Below are positions 51,028 to 59,886 of a stretch of 64,000 nt of DNA, piece after piece (within the stretch, counting starts at the first letter, position 1; the number at the start of each line of letters is the position of its first letter). The stretch is taken from positions 1 through 64,000 of the forward strand of contig JAPOQA010000070.1 in NCBI GenBank assembly GCA_026710945.1, read 5' to 3'. The notes beneath the pieces are model-generated. The model ran no database searches, was not told the DNA's origin, and saw nothing but the letters and a program-made list of their open reading frames with translations. The position numbers and the translations under genes were made by a program. Source of the stretch: Chloroflexota bacterium (GTDB lineage Bacteria; Chloroflexota; UBA11872; VXOZ01).

Positions 51028-51066
51028 AGACCTGCCTCAGATTGTTCAGCATTCTGAGGCAGGTCT
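51028..51066. terminator. 14-bp stem-loop, likely bidirectional terminator
   Basis: AGACCTGCCTCAGA (51028-51041) and TCTGAGGCAGGTCT (51053-51066) pair perfectly with an 11-base loop, in the convergent gap between the ADP-ribosylglycohydrolase gene and the VanW gene. T-rich bases follow the arm on the minus side (TGTTTCATTT), and CTTGCTTT follows on the plus side. Confidence 0.8.
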
Positions 51067-51189
51067 CTTGCTTTCACGGTCGCCAGTGAGCGGATCGCCT
51101 GTTCCGCGTCTAGGCTGGCTGGAGGATTGGGCTCAGGCTGTTTCGATAAGGGATTACACCGCCGACTGTCGTTGCTTATTCCAATCTCG

Positions 51190-52701
51190 TTATCTCGCCC
51201 TACCCACTACCCAGCGTTCCCGCCAGGGAGTGAACTCGCTGCGGAACTCATCAGTACGAGTATCCTCTCCTTGCACCACCTGCCTTTGAATCACAGTATC
51301 TACGCCCTCTACGGCCCACTCGACTTGCAGGCGTACGCCCCATGGAAGACTGGGATCCGGCGTGTCCGGCAGCGGCGGCCCCGGAGCCTCGACGTTCGTC
51401 TCGATGACCGGCAGCATCTCTACAGTGCGGTTGAGCTCCCTGCCGCGCAACGTGATTGTAAGTTCCATGTCATGTGGGTCAACGTGCGCCTGTATCAGAA
51501 TGGGATGCTCGGAGTCGTTGACGAATTTGAGGTCCAGGCCCGGATTGTAGACTGAGGCATCGAAGCCGGGAGGGCTGCCGTCTAGCTCGTAATAGCTCAC
51601 ACGATACGAGTGCTGGTTTCGTTCCGTAATTGGCAAGCCGGCCCAGAAGGCAGCGCGGAACACCGTAGTTGACACCTGACAGACGCCGCCGCCAACACCC
51701 CAAATGGTTTGATCTCCCCAGATCAAGAGACCGGTGTGATACCCGGCGCTAAGGGTAATAGGACCAAGTGCCTTCAGGAAGGAAAAGGTCTCACCGGGCT
51801 GGATGACGTTGCCATGAATCCTCGACGCAGCCAAAACAATGTTGTGTACGCGCGATCGGGAGGAACCAGTGAATTCTGAGTTGCCTTCGGCAATGATGTT
51901 TGCGAAACGCTTCTCTTCCTGCAATGTGCTGACATTGATTGGAGAGGGACGTTCGTAGCTCATGTGCGGCAGCTTTGCTTCAAGCGGCAGCAGGTCGAAC
52001 TCCTTCAAGAGGTCTCCACCGAGAATCGTCTTTACGTCACCTCTTGTCGCAACACCGGGAATGTCCTCTATCCAGTACTGGAGCGTGATGCGTTGGAAGC
52101 GCTGGGTAACGAACGGACCAAACGCTTGTGGCTTTGACATGGGAAGACCGAAGAGATTGATTGCCCTTTCCTCGCCGCCCACGCTCAAATAATGTTGTTT
52201 GATGGCGTCGTTTGTCAGCCAACTGAGACGCGTCTGCTTCGCTTTTGCAAAGTCCCCGTTTGAGCCGTCATCGACAATAGACATGGGGATACCGCGGGCA
52301 TAGAGGAGGTCATTCAAGCCGGCTCTCTCGAGGATTTCGAAGGTGTTGGCAAGGAGCACCTGACGCAGCTTGGGGTCATACTGAAGCAGCGCGCCCTGGG
52401 TTACCAGATAGATGAAGCCGTCTTCTTCAAACCGCCGCGAGGCCGGATAGCCAAGCGTTCTCACGCCGCCAAGCTGGCGGAACACACTGTAGAATGCAGG
52501 GCCACCAGGCTCATCCCAGATCAGGAATCCCCGGTCGCCTTGGCCACCGAATCCGTTGGCTTGCCGATAGAAGTGCCCGCCGCTGATTGCATGATCCATA
52601 GAATCAGCAGCGTAGAGAGGCAGAGTAGAGGAAAGCAGACTGAGGGTGATACCTAAAACTAGAGAGGTAGCCAGTCTGCCGAGTTTAAGATGCACGGGCA
52701 T
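51190..52701 (-). CDS. VanW family protein, secreted
   Basis: About 503 residues. After a signal peptide (RLATSLVLGITLSLLSSTLP) comes a 200-residue segment with short FxxYR-like repeats (GGHFYRQANGFGGQGDRGFL; ALLQYDPKLRQVLLANTFEI) unlike VanW, then the VanW domain: VIQPGETFSFLKALGP, GGGVCQVSTTVFRAAFWAGL, ITERNQHSYRVSYY and VYNPGLDLKF. A G5-like domain ends the protein (VEWAVEGVDTVIQRQVVQGE). VanW itself is an accessory gene in some vancomycin-resistance clusters; its molecular role is unknown. ATG 52701 fits a promoter 47 bases upstream and is preferred to TTG 52734. Confidence 0.87.
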   Translation of the reverse strand: MPVHLKLGRLATSLVLGITLSLLSSTLPLYAADSMDHAISGGHFYRQANGFGGQGDRGFLIWDEPGGPAFYSVFRQLGGVRTLGYPASRRFEEDGFIYLVTQGALLQYDPKLRQVLLANTFEILERAGLNDLLYARGIPMSIVDDGSNGDFAKAKQTRLSWLTNDAIKQHYLSVGGEERAINLFGLPMSKPQAFGPFVTQRFQRITLQYWIEDIPGVATRGDVKTILGGDLLKEFDLLPLEAKLPHMSYERPSPINVSTLQEEKRFANIIAEGNSEFTGSSRSRVHNIVLAASRIHGNVIQPGETFSFLKALGPITLSAGYHTGLLIWGDQTIWGVGGGVCQVSTTVFRAAFWAGLPITERNQHSYRVSYYELDGSPPGFDASVYNPGLDLKFVNDSEHPILIQAHVDPHDMELTITLRGRELNRTVEMLPVIETNVEAPGPPLPDTPDPSLPWGVRLQVEWAVEGVDTVIQRQVVQGEDTRTDEFRSEFTPWRERWVVGRAR

Positions 52702-52734
52702 TCGTCGTTGATCCCGCTCGGCTGGATTGAGCAA

Positions 52735-53082
52735 ACTGTCTGTGTCAATAATACACTACCCCGTCGATCACTGCAAAATGACAGTCTAAGACTGAGAGAT
52801 CTGCGCTGGAGAATGGGTTGGAAGCCTTGGTGGGTCTACGCTCACGAGAACGGCATTGCAGGAGAAACTGAGAAGCTCGTCGTTGTGGGGAGACAAACTG
52901 AAAGCCATAGCAATCTACGCTTCAACCATTGAAAGCGCTGGGAAATAGCGGACCCCTGTGAGTAAGAAGTGCCGAAACGGTCGAACGACCGAACACATGT
53001 AAGGTCTATTTGACATACGCCTTGCAGCCCCAATGACTCACGTCTGAGCCTGCAACAGGCGTTGTTCGGCTTCTCTGAACCC
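52735..53082. other. 348-base intergenic region
   Basis: Between the VanW gene and the amidohydrolase gene, both minus strand. Apart from the promoter candidate at 52748-52776, I see nothing recognisable in it. Confidence 0.5.
52748..52776 (-). promoter_or_regulatory. sigma-70-type promoter candidate of the VanW gene
   Basis: On the minus strand, -35 TTGCAG (52771-52776) and -10 TATTAT (52748-52753) are separated by exactly 17 bases. They sit 47 bases before ATG 52701. Confidence 0.6.
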
Positions 53083-53919
53083 TTACGTGGCGAAGCCCCA
53101 GAGTCTCAGAGCAGTCCCGCCGAGAACCCATTCGAGATCAGCTTCGCTAAAGAACGGCATTTCATCGCGGACTGCGGTCAAGCGGGGTAGGTATCCGGCT
53201 TTGTCAAGCAACATCGGCCAGTCAGTGCCCCACATGAGGCGTTGCGGCCCCCACGCGTCTCTTGCCTTGCGGAAGAAGGGATGGGTATCCGCGAAAGGAT
53301 ACGCCTCGGCGCTATAGTGCAGCATGCCCGAGACTTTGGCATACGTGCGGGGGAAGTCCGCGAGCGCAAGAAAGCGAGTGAAAACGGGATATGGCGGTTG
53401 TTCCGAAACATCAATGCGACCCATGTGGTCGAGAACGACATCTACCTGAGGAAAGCGCTGCAGCATCACTTCAACCATTGGGGCATGCTCTAAGTCCAAG
53501 AGTAAGCAGATTGGGATGCCAAGGTCTGCAGCTTTTCGCCAGATGCGGTCGGTTTGTGCGGTCGTGAACCAACTGGCGCTGTCGGGTCGAACCGCGTGGA
53601 GCCGCACGCCGTGAAAATTGCGTTCCGTGACCCAGTACTCAAGCTGCTCCGGCGCTTTGTCGTCCAAGGGATCTACTAGGCAGACCCCGGCAAGCTGCTG
53701 AGGATAGCGGTCTATGCTATCTGCAAGGTAGCGGTTATCCCAGCCGTATGTGCTCGGCTGGACGAGAACAACGTGATCGACGCCTGCTTGGCCCGTTTCT
53801 TCCAGCAGCAATTCGGCAGTGGCAGACGTCGTCGGCACAGGCACATCCGGCAATGTGGGAGAGAAGGGATACTTCTTGTCCTGGGTCCAGATGTGAACGT
53901 GAGATTCGACGATTGGCAT
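53083..53919 (-). CDS. amidohydrolase family 2 protein (TIM-barrel lactonase/decarboxylase type)
   Basis: 278 residues. The metal-binding N-terminal HxH is IVESHVHIW, then VVLVQPSTYGWDNRY, GVRLHAVRP, VVLDHMGRID (conserved His/Asp) and LMWGTDWPML (catalytic Asp). This layout fits the amidohydrolase-2 superfamily that includes L-fuconolactonase and 2-pyrone-4,6-dicarboxylate lactonase. The context, upstream of another Gfo/Idh/MocA dehydrogenase on the same strand, agrees with a sugar-lactone hydrolysis step after sugar oxidation. The start ATG 53919 is 249 bases from the upstream oxidoreductase stop. Confidence 0.85.
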   Translation of the reverse strand: MPIVESHVHIWTQDKKYPFSPTLPDVPVPTTSATAELLLEETGQAGVDHVVLVQPSTYGWDNRYLADSIDRYPQQLAGVCLVDPLDDKAPEQLEYWVTERNFHGVRLHAVRPDSASWFTTAQTDRIWRKAADLGIPICLLLDLEHAPMVEVMLQRFPQVDVVLDHMGRIDVSEQPPYPVFTRFLALADFPRTYAKVSGMLHYSAEAYPFADTHPFFRKARDAWGPQRLMWGTDWPMLLDKAGYLPRLTAVRDEMPFFSEADLEWVLGGTALRLWGFAT

Positions 53920-53985
53920 GGTTGCGCTTCACCTCGCTTAGTGGGTGTTGCAATGGGGCGTAGGGCTACGTTTTCCATTCGCCCC

Positions 53986-54026
53986 CGTATCGTCCGATAC
54001 GCTGTATCGTGCGATACGAAGTATCG
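53986..54026. repeat. cluster of GTATCG inverted and direct repeats
   Basis: CGTATCG-TC-CGATACG (53986-54001) forms a seven-base perfect stem. The next unit, GTATCGTGCGATAC (54004-54017), forms a second, followed by a third GTATCG half-site (54021-54026). A family A-like element (GCCGTTCATGGTTC...ACCACGAACGG) occupies about 54057-54104. The cluster lies between two minus-strand genes and might be an operator array. Confidence 0.65.
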
Positions 54027-54168
54027 CGTACGGGGCAAGCTCTGAGCTTGTGGAAGGGCCGTTCATGGTTCAAACGGTGCTGCGCGCAGCAATCACCACG
54101 AACGGCTTCTGCAAGTTCGGAAACTTCAGCCTGCGAAATCCTGTGACACCACAAACACGCTCTTCGAC

Positions 54169-55197
54169 TCAACCGACAAGGGGCAACGCGACGGGGCGTC
54201 CTTCCGCGGCCGAAATATCGGCGGCAAAACACGCTTCATGTGTATTTACCGAGTCGAAGATGTCGGCGAAAGAGTCCTCATCGTTCAGAATGCAATCAAC
54301 TATGTGATCGATCTCCCCCTGGAACGGATGATGGGCCACGTCCCCTGAATCCGGCGGTACAGTTGGAATTTCCATGAATCCGGTGGTGCCGGGAAAGGCA
54401 GAGGAATAAAAGAGATTGTTTCGTGCCGTGCCCTGATCGCCTTGCAAAGACATGTGGAAGACGTAGGGCATGTGGGCCTCCATGGTGGCGGTTACACGGC
54501 CGACGACGCCATCCTCCATCTGCAGCACTGCCGCTGTGGTGAGCGGAAAGTCGAAGCCCTTTTCCTCCAAGCGCACCGGTGTGGCATAGGCAGACACCGA
54601 TTCCACGTTCTTGCCGGTCAACCAGCGGATGCAGTCCATCGCGTGGCTGCCGCCGGAGAGCATTGCGCTGCCCACGTTCTTCTTATAGCGGCCCCAGTGG
54701 CCGGGTGGACGCAAGTAGCCCACTTCGTGCATATAGTCTGCTTCAGCATAGATGAGGTGCCCAAAGTCGCCTGCTTCCCGCCGGTGGTGCAGCGTTTGGA
54801 CTAACGGGTTCCAGCGCAGCACAAAGCTCACGACGCTCTTGACGCCGGCTTTCCTTACCGCCGTTACCAAACGCTCTAGTTGCTCCGCTGAGATTGCGAT
54901 GGGTTTCTCGATGACGAGATGCTTATTTGCTTCCGCTGCCAGGGCGCCCTGTTCAGCGTGGGCGAAGTTGGGCGTGCAGATGGAAACTATGTCAACGTTG
55001 GGATCGGCGAGCATCTTTTCGTAGTCGGTATAGGGCTTGGCGTCAAGCCCAAACTCGTCAATCGCCGCCTGCGCGCGGGCCTTGTCCCGGCTGCAAACTG
55101 CCACCATTCGCGTATGCGGGTTCTTATTGAAAGCGCGAATGTGCTCGCTGGCTACCCACCCGGGGCCAATCAAGCCAACTCCCATAACGTCTGCCAT
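54169..55197 (-). CDS. Gfo/Idh/MocA family oxidoreductase
   Basis: 342 residues. Rossmann start GVGLIGPGWVASEHIRAF, TPNFAHAEQGAL, signature KHLVIEKPIAISAEQLERL, then GGSHAMDCIRWLTG in the C-terminal domain. Start ATG 55197 follows AAAGGAGAAGG at normal distance. The amidohydrolase downstream (53083) is on the same strand and may act on its lactone product, though a 249-base repeat-bearing gap separates them. Likely an NAD(P)-dependent sugar dehydrogenase. Confidence 0.87.
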   Translation of the reverse strand: MADVMGVGLIGPGWVASEHIRAFNKNPHTRMVAVCSRDKARAQAAIDEFGLDAKPYTDYEKMLADPNVDIVSICTPNFAHAEQGALAAEANKHLVIEKPIAISAEQLERLVTAVRKAGVKSVVSFVLRWNPLVQTLHHRREAGDFGHLIYAEADYMHEVGYLRPPGHWGRYKKNVGSAMLSGGSHAMDCIRWLTGKNVESVSAYATPVRLEEKGFDFPLTTAAVLQMEDGVVGRVTATMEAHMPYVFHMSLQGDQGTARNNLFYSSAFPGTTGFMEIPTVPPDSGDVAHHPFQGEIDHIVDCILNDEDSFADIFDSVNTHEACFAADISAAEGRPVALPLVG

Positions 55198-55444
55198 GCT
55201 GCCTTCTCCTTTGGTAAACTGTGTGCCCGGACCGGCGCCTCGTCTGCTACGCACTACCGCACGGTAGTGGTCTTGCCACCGTCTAGTGAAAATGGGCCTG
55301 TTTTCGGCTCCCTTGGAGCGATGAAAGCCCAGTCTCTTGAGCCTTACCGGCAGTCTGAACTGTCACACTCTGGGCGCTAAGTCCCTGTGGTCTACTTGGC
55401 GCTAGAGTACGCTACTACACTAGTGAATGCAAACGAGAAACGAG

Positions 55445-56542
55445 CTAGGAATCGCGCTCCAGGACGAAGTCGGCAATCGCGTGCAGGAGTTGGCGATGGG
55501 GCTGCTGCGGTATGGGCGCGAGGTTGCTGTGTGCCCGGTCAATGTAGGCTTGGGCGAGCGCATGCGCGTGGGCAACGCCACCCAAATCCAGCAGCAGTCG
55601 CGTCACGACTTGGACCTGCTCGTTGCTGGCTGTGCGGTTGCCGAGGGTATTGAGTATCTGTTTGTGCTGTGCGGCAGAAGCATTGCGCAGTGCCTCTTTC
55701 ACGATGAGTGTCCGTTTACCTTCTCTAATGTCCGCGCCGACCGGCTTGCCTGTGGCAGCGGAATCCCCGACTACGCCAAGCACGTCGTCCTGCAGTTGAA
55801 AGGCGATGCCACAGTTGGTGGCAAAGGCTGTCAGCGCTGAGACCGTAGAGTCTTCCGGCCGCCAGGCGTTCAGGCCGATACAAGCTCCGGCGGTGGCAGC
55901 AAACGCGTAGAGAACGCCGGTCTTCTTTTGCATCATGTCAAGAACTTCTGCCTCAGTAATCTCCGTGATATCTTGTAAGCTGAACTGCACGTCGAGCGCC
56001 TCGCCGTCTACGAGACGCGCCTCTACCGAGCCGAAGAGCTCAGCAATGAGATTAAGGACAAGAGTTGCATCTACGCCTCGCTCTGTTGTGGATTTCGTGA
56101 GCAGCATAGCGGACCAACCTTGCTGCAGGTCGCCGGCCAGCAAGGCTTGCGTACGTCCATAGTGGGCGGCGTCAGCACCGGTCAAGTGCAGCTCTTGCTT
56201 GGCTCGTTCCGCAAAGTCTGCATGAACCGTCGGTCTGCCTCGGCGCAGGTCGTCCTGGTCGATAATGTCGTCATGCACTAGCGTCCAGATGTGGAAGAGT
56301 TCTACTGCGGCGGCGGCGGGAACTGCGCGTTCTTCTGCGCCGCCGGTGGCGCCGCAGCACAAGAGGAGGATGCTTGACCGCAGCCCTTTGCCCGGCTGTT
56401 GCAGGTAGCTGGCCACTGCCTCGCCGAGGTGGAGCGAACGCAGAGCGTTAGGGTCAATTCCTGTTTGAAGGTAGCCATAGACGCGTTCACGGCGAGAGGT
56501 AAGCTCCGCAAGCAACTGAGCGCGCGCAATCCCAGGGCTCAC
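55445..56542 (-). CDS. polyprenyl synthetase family protein (GGPP/FPP synthase)
   Basis: 365 residues. The first aspartate-rich motif and flanks are LVHDDIIDQDDLRRGRPTVH, the second is QLQDDVLGVVGD with the K..G.D block (GKPVGADIREGKRTL). These bind the allylic diphosphate and Mg2+, so this is a trans-isoprenyl diphosphate synthase, making farnesyl, geranylgeranyl or longer chains. The length-determining residues before the first motif (VAVELFHIWTLVHDD, with a small/medium residue at -5) cannot be settled by eye. The start GTG 56542 overlaps the galU stop (GTGA, 56539-56542). Confidence 0.9.
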   Translation of the reverse strand: MSPGIARAQLLAELTSRRERVYGYLQTGIDPNALRSLHLGEAVASYLQQPGKGLRSSILLLCCGATGGAEERAVPAAAAVELFHIWTLVHDDIIDQDDLRRGRPTVHADFAERAKQELHLTGADAAHYGRTQALLAGDLQQGWSAMLLTKSTTERGVDATLVLNLIAELFGSVEARLVDGEALDVQFSLQDITEITEAEVLDMMQKKTGVLYAFAATAGACIGLNAWRPEDSTVSALTAFATNCGIAFQLQDDVLGVVGDSAATGKPVGADIREGKRTLIVKEALRNASAAQHKQILNTLGNRTASNEQVQVVTRLLLDLGGVAHAHALAQAYIDRAHSNLAPIPQQPHRQLLHAIADFVLERDS

Positions 56543-57423
56543 GTTGCGGTGTCCAGATGGTCGAGATCGAGACTGCGCAGATAGGCGAGCAGCCCGGGCC
56601 TAAGGTCAGGCCGCTTGAGGGCAAGGTCGATAGAGGCGCTCAAGTAGCCTACTTTGTCGCCCATGTCGTAGCGCTTGCCCGTAAACTCGCACGAGTAGAC
56701 AGAACCTGCTTGGGCAAGGGAGTTTATAGCGTCCGTGATCTGAACTTCGCCACCGGAGCCAACGGGGATTCGGTCGATGAAATCGAATATTGCCGGCGTA
56801 AAGACGTAGCGACCGACAATGGCCAGGTTAGACGGCGCTTCGTCTGCCGGCGGCTTCTCGATGAGACGGTGCAGCCGCTGAATGCCTGCCGCAACGTGTG
56901 TGCCTTCCACGATGCCGTACCGGTCGACGTGGGCATGCGGCACAGGCATCACGGCAACGACTTCTCCTCCGTAGGTTTCATGCGCGTCGATGAGCTGCTT
57001 GATGGCAGGAGGATTGCCGTCAATAACGTCATCCGGGAGAAAAACCGCGAAGGGTTCATCGCCGACGACGCTGCGGGCCGTGCGTACGGCGTCGCCGGTG
57101 CCGAGCGGCGCATGCTGGCGTACGCCAATGACCGTTGCCATTTCCTTGAGCGCTTGCAACTCCGCCAGTTCCGTGCGCTTGCCTCTCGCGGCAAGACTCT
57201 CTTCAAGACGGTAGGCGGTATCGAAGTAGTCCTCGACAGCTTGATTGCCGGTAGCCGTGACAAGAATGACTTGCTCGATGCCTGCTGCCACGGCCTCTTC
57301 AACCACGTACTGGATTGCCGGCTTGTCGGCAAGCGGTAGCATAACTTTCGGGACTGATTTTGCCGCGGGGAGTGTGCGGGTGCCCAGTCCGGCAACCAGA
57401 AAGACCCCTTTACGTACCTTCAT
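56539..57423 (-). CDS. galU: UTP-glucose-1-phosphate uridylyltransferase
   Basis: 294 residues, typical GalU. It makes UDP-glucose from UTP and glucose 1-phosphate. The N-terminal nucleotide motif reads GVFLVAGLGTRTLPAAKSVP, followed by KVMLPLADKPAIQY (the usual KEML is KVML). APLGTGDAVRTARSV, FLPDDVIDG and IEKPPADEAPSNLAIVGRYV are conserved. It is coupled to the polyprenyl synthase through a four-base overlap, a pairing that suggests glycolipid or glycan carrier synthesis. A weak promoter candidate (TTCACT-18-TAGAAT, 57448-57477) precedes it. Confidence 0.93.
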   Translation of the reverse strand: MKVRKGVFLVAGLGTRTLPAAKSVPKVMLPLADKPAIQYVVEEAVAAGIEQVILVTATGNQAVEDYFDTAYRLEESLAARGKRTELAELQALKEMATVIGVRQHAPLGTGDAVRTARSVVGDEPFAVFLPDDVIDGNPPAIKQLIDAHETYGGEVVAVMPVPHAHVDRYGIVEGTHVAAGIQRLHRLIEKPPADEAPSNLAIVGRYVFTPAIFDFIDRIPVGSGGEVQITDAINSLAQAGSVYSCEFTGKRYDMGDKVGYLSASIDLALKRPDLRPGLLAYLRSLDLDHLDTAT

Positions 57424-57797
57424 GTGGTTGACCTAGCGTGCAGAGCAATTCTATGCAGTTCTCAAAGAAGCAGTGAAAGGGTCGTTGCCCAACAGTGGTA
57501 GGGTAAGATCCGCGTCCATCGTTTAACATGAGGGACGCATACCAGCTAGACTGCCCAAGAAACGAGACATCACCACGGACAAGTCTTGCCCGCATTAGGC
57601 AACCCTATTTCACAGCGATTATACTTTTGTCGTGCGGCACGTGACAAGGGATTGCTTTGGGCATTGAATGTGCGGCTAGGTGTCAACTTCATTTCTCGTG
57701 CTCTTCAGAGGACAACCCGTTACCTCGAAGACGGCGATCAGGACGCGAGTTAATGACGGCAGCCGTGTGGGTAGCCTGCCTCAATCTGGAGTAAGAG
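57424..57797. other. 374-base divergent intergenic region
   Basis: Between galU (minus) and thpR (plus). It contains a weak minus-strand promoter candidate TTCACT (57472-57477)/TAGAAT (57448-57453) with an 18-base spacer and a CTGGAG ribosome site before thpR. I see no gene. Confidence 0.45.
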
Positions 57798-58391
57798 TTG
57801 CGTAGCCTAGTGGATACAGAGAGACTGTTTCTGGCCATTGCCCTGCCCGGTAGCGCCCGAAATTGCATGGCAGAGAGAGTGCGATTAGTGGCCAAGCACG
57901 CTGACAGAGTACGCTGGGTGCCGATTGAGAATGTGCACATCACGCTCAAGTTCTTTGGTGAAACACCTGCGGCACAGAGAAGCACAATTGAGGCCACAAT
58001 GGAGCGGGTCGTTGCGAGCGTGCCTCCGCTGGAACTTGCCATCACGGGTGTAAAGGTTGTGCGCCGAGGCAGAAGGCCGCAGATGGTCTGGGCAACGGTG
58101 GCAGATACGGACGGGCGGTTGCAGCGGTTGCATGATAGAACGGAGCGCCTGCTGGAAAGTGAAGGATTCGCACGAGAAGTACGGTCGTTCTCTCCCCACA
58201 GCACGCTTGCGCGTGTGCGTGACGGTGTCGCTCAGTGGGAGCAGGAATCGCTTGAGAATTGGGCGGCGACGCAGCGCGAAATGCCACCGATCCCCTTTCA
58301 GGTAGCAGAAGTCTTGCTAATGAAAAGCGAGTTGAAGCCGCAAGGAGCCGAATACACGGTCTGCAGGCGATTTGGGTTGCGGGGAACGTGA
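57798..58391 (+). CDS. thpR: RNA 2',3'-cyclic phosphodiesterase ThpR
   Basis: 197 residues, near the usual 180-190 of ThpR (LigT-type 2H phosphoesterases). The two catalytic HxTx motifs are VHITLKF and PHSTLARV. It begins RLFLAIALPGSARN, and RWVPIENVHITL is typical. It hydrolyses RNA 2',3'-cyclic ends or ligates tRNA half-molecules in vitro. The start is TTG 57798, with CTGGAG (57786-57791) well placed. folK follows 216 bases downstream. Confidence 0.9.
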   Translation: MRSLVDTERLFLAIALPGSARNCMAERVRLVAKHADRVRWVPIENVHITLKFFGETPAAQRSTIEATMERVVASVPPLELAITGVKVVRRGRRPQMVWATVADTDGRLQRLHDRTERLLESEGFAREVRSFSPHSTLARVRDGVAQWEQESLENWAATQREMPPIPFQVAEVLLMKSELKPQGAEYTVCRRFGLRGT

Positions 58392-58607
58392 CCGCCACTT
58401 GGTCTCAGGCGTTAGCTGCAGGGGTGAGCAATCGCAATCGGCGGATGAACCGGGAAGCTCCGGGCACGTCCTGCGGCATTTGACTTAGAGTCTTGTTGAA
58501 GGCGCAAGACATCTGCCTTTGCCATCGCCGCCCATGAGATGTGGTCAATTGCCCATTGGTGGCGGCAGTGCTAGCGTCGATGACCGCAAGGAACTGGGGA
58601 ACAGGCT

Positions 58608-59129
58608 ATGCCGGTTGTTTACTTAGGTCTTGGGAGCAATCGCGGCGACAGACTCGCGAACTTGCGCGGCGCCGCGCAGCGGCTACACGCAAGAGTCATG
58701 CTTACGCAGGTTTCCTCAGTCTACGAAACCGAACCGGTCGGCCACGCCGAGCAGCCGTGGTTTCTCAACGCCGTGCTTGAGGGAGATACGGAACTGAGCG
58801 CTGAAGCGCTGCTCAAGTTGGCATTGGAAACAGAAGTAGCACTCGGGCGCGTGCGGTCCTTTCCGAATGCGCCGCGCACGTTGGATGTAGACATCCTGTT
58901 CTATGGCGAACTGAAGATTGCTTCCGCAGCCCTCACGATTCCACACCCGCGCCTAACTGAGCGGGGATTTACTCTCTGCCCGCTCACGGAAATCGCCCCG
59001 CACCTAGAACATCCCGTCTCAGGACATACGATGGAGGCCATATTGGCGACGGCAACCGGCTTGGAGGAGACCCGCCACTTTGCCGATCAGAACTGGTATG
59101 CCGAGGCCGCGCCGGACATGTTGCTCTAG
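58608..59129 (+). CDS. folK: 2-amino-4-hydroxy-6-hydroxymethyldihydropteridine diphosphokinase
   Basis: 173 residues, the normal FolK length. It transfers pyrophosphate from ATP to the folate precursor. Motifs are VYLGLGSNRGDRLANLRGA, VSSVYETEPVGHAEQPWFLN, and the signature ATP/Mg site RTLDVDILFYG with the HPRL.ERGF block (IPHPRLTERGFTLCPL). Other folate synthesis genes (folP, folB) are not adjacent. Start ATG 58608 has GGGGAA shortly upstream. It could add to the folate supply for the purine/FolD module, though the loci are 20 kb apart. Confidence 0.93.
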   Translation: MPVVYLGLGSNRGDRLANLRGAAQRLHARVMLTQVSSVYETEPVGHAEQPWFLNAVLEGDTELSAEALLKLALETEVALGRVRSFPNAPRTLDVDILFYGELKIASAALTIPHPRLTERGFTLCPLTEIAPHLEHPVSGHTMEAILATATGLEETRHFADQNWYAEAAPDMLL

Positions 59130-59404
59130 AGCCTCGAGCGAGTTCAAGACGGTTTGGTGTCGTGCGTGTGTCAGGTGCGCGAGTCGCATCCGGCGCGGGC
59201 AGGAGACCTCAACCCAGAGACCGGGTGGCATGCCAGCCGTACCTGAGTTTCTGCAGCGCGAAGGGAATGCGCACCTCGCGATTCAACGCAGTTCGCCGCA
59301 CGCTCGCGGTGCGCCAAGAGCATGCTTGGGAGCACCGCACCTCTACATAATTGCAGCATTTGGCAACCAAGTTTTGCTGGCAAAGCGAGGGAGAATCAGC
59401 CGGT

Positions 59405-59791
59405 TCACGCGTCGTTCCGTTCGAGTAACTCTATTTCGTACCCGTCGGGATCGTCGATGAACCCCATCTTTCTACCCTCGGCGAACGTTTCCCGCCAGCC
59501 GTCAGGCCAAATCTCAATGCCTTTACCTTCTAGCTCGGCGCAGAATGCAATCAGGTCGGGCACGCCGATGGCGAAGTGCATGAGGTCCTCGGGGACGTTG
59601 AGGTCGTAGTCGTCAGAGTATGTAAGCTCCAGAGTATGCAGGTTACCGGGCAGCTCGAGATGGGCAATTTGGTTGCCGTCCGGTGAGCGCTCGCTCCGGC
59701 TGATCACCTTGAAGCCGAGGTGTTCGCAGTAGAAATTGATCGAGTTATCCAGGTCGCTCACGCGTACGCGTGTGTGCAAGAATACGGCCAT
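59405..59791 (-). CDS. VOC family (glyoxalase I-like) protein
   Basis: 128 residues with the paired beta-alpha-beta-beta-beta modules of the vicinal oxygen chelate superfamily. The starting HTRVRVSDLDNSINFYCEHL and the end MGFIDDPDGYEIELLE match the glyoxalase I pattern, including the His-5 and Glu metal ligand (EIELLE) and MHFAIGV central block. Closest in style to lactoylglutathione lyase, which detoxifies methylglyoxal, but bacteria like this may use another thiol. The start ATG 59791 is good. Confidence 0.85.
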   Translation of the reverse strand: MAVFLHTRVRVSDLDNSINFYCEHLGFKVISRSERSPDGNQIAHLELPGNLHTLELTYSDDYDLNVPEDLMHFAIGVPDLIAFCAELEGKGIEIWPDGWRETFAEGRKMGFIDDPDGYEIELLERNDA

Positions 59792-59886
59792 TGGTTTCTC
59801 CTTCTAGTTTGTCGTTGCAATACACATGGACTGTGCTTATCTCTACTTGGCAGAGTTGCTTCCGCTACACTCCTCCTTAATTTCCA

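Noticed and set aside
51190-52701. Vancomycin-resistance cluster because of VanW and the VanZ-like gene
   Set aside because: The two genes are 30 kb apart with no vanH, vanA, vanX or vanRS; both families are common outside resistance.
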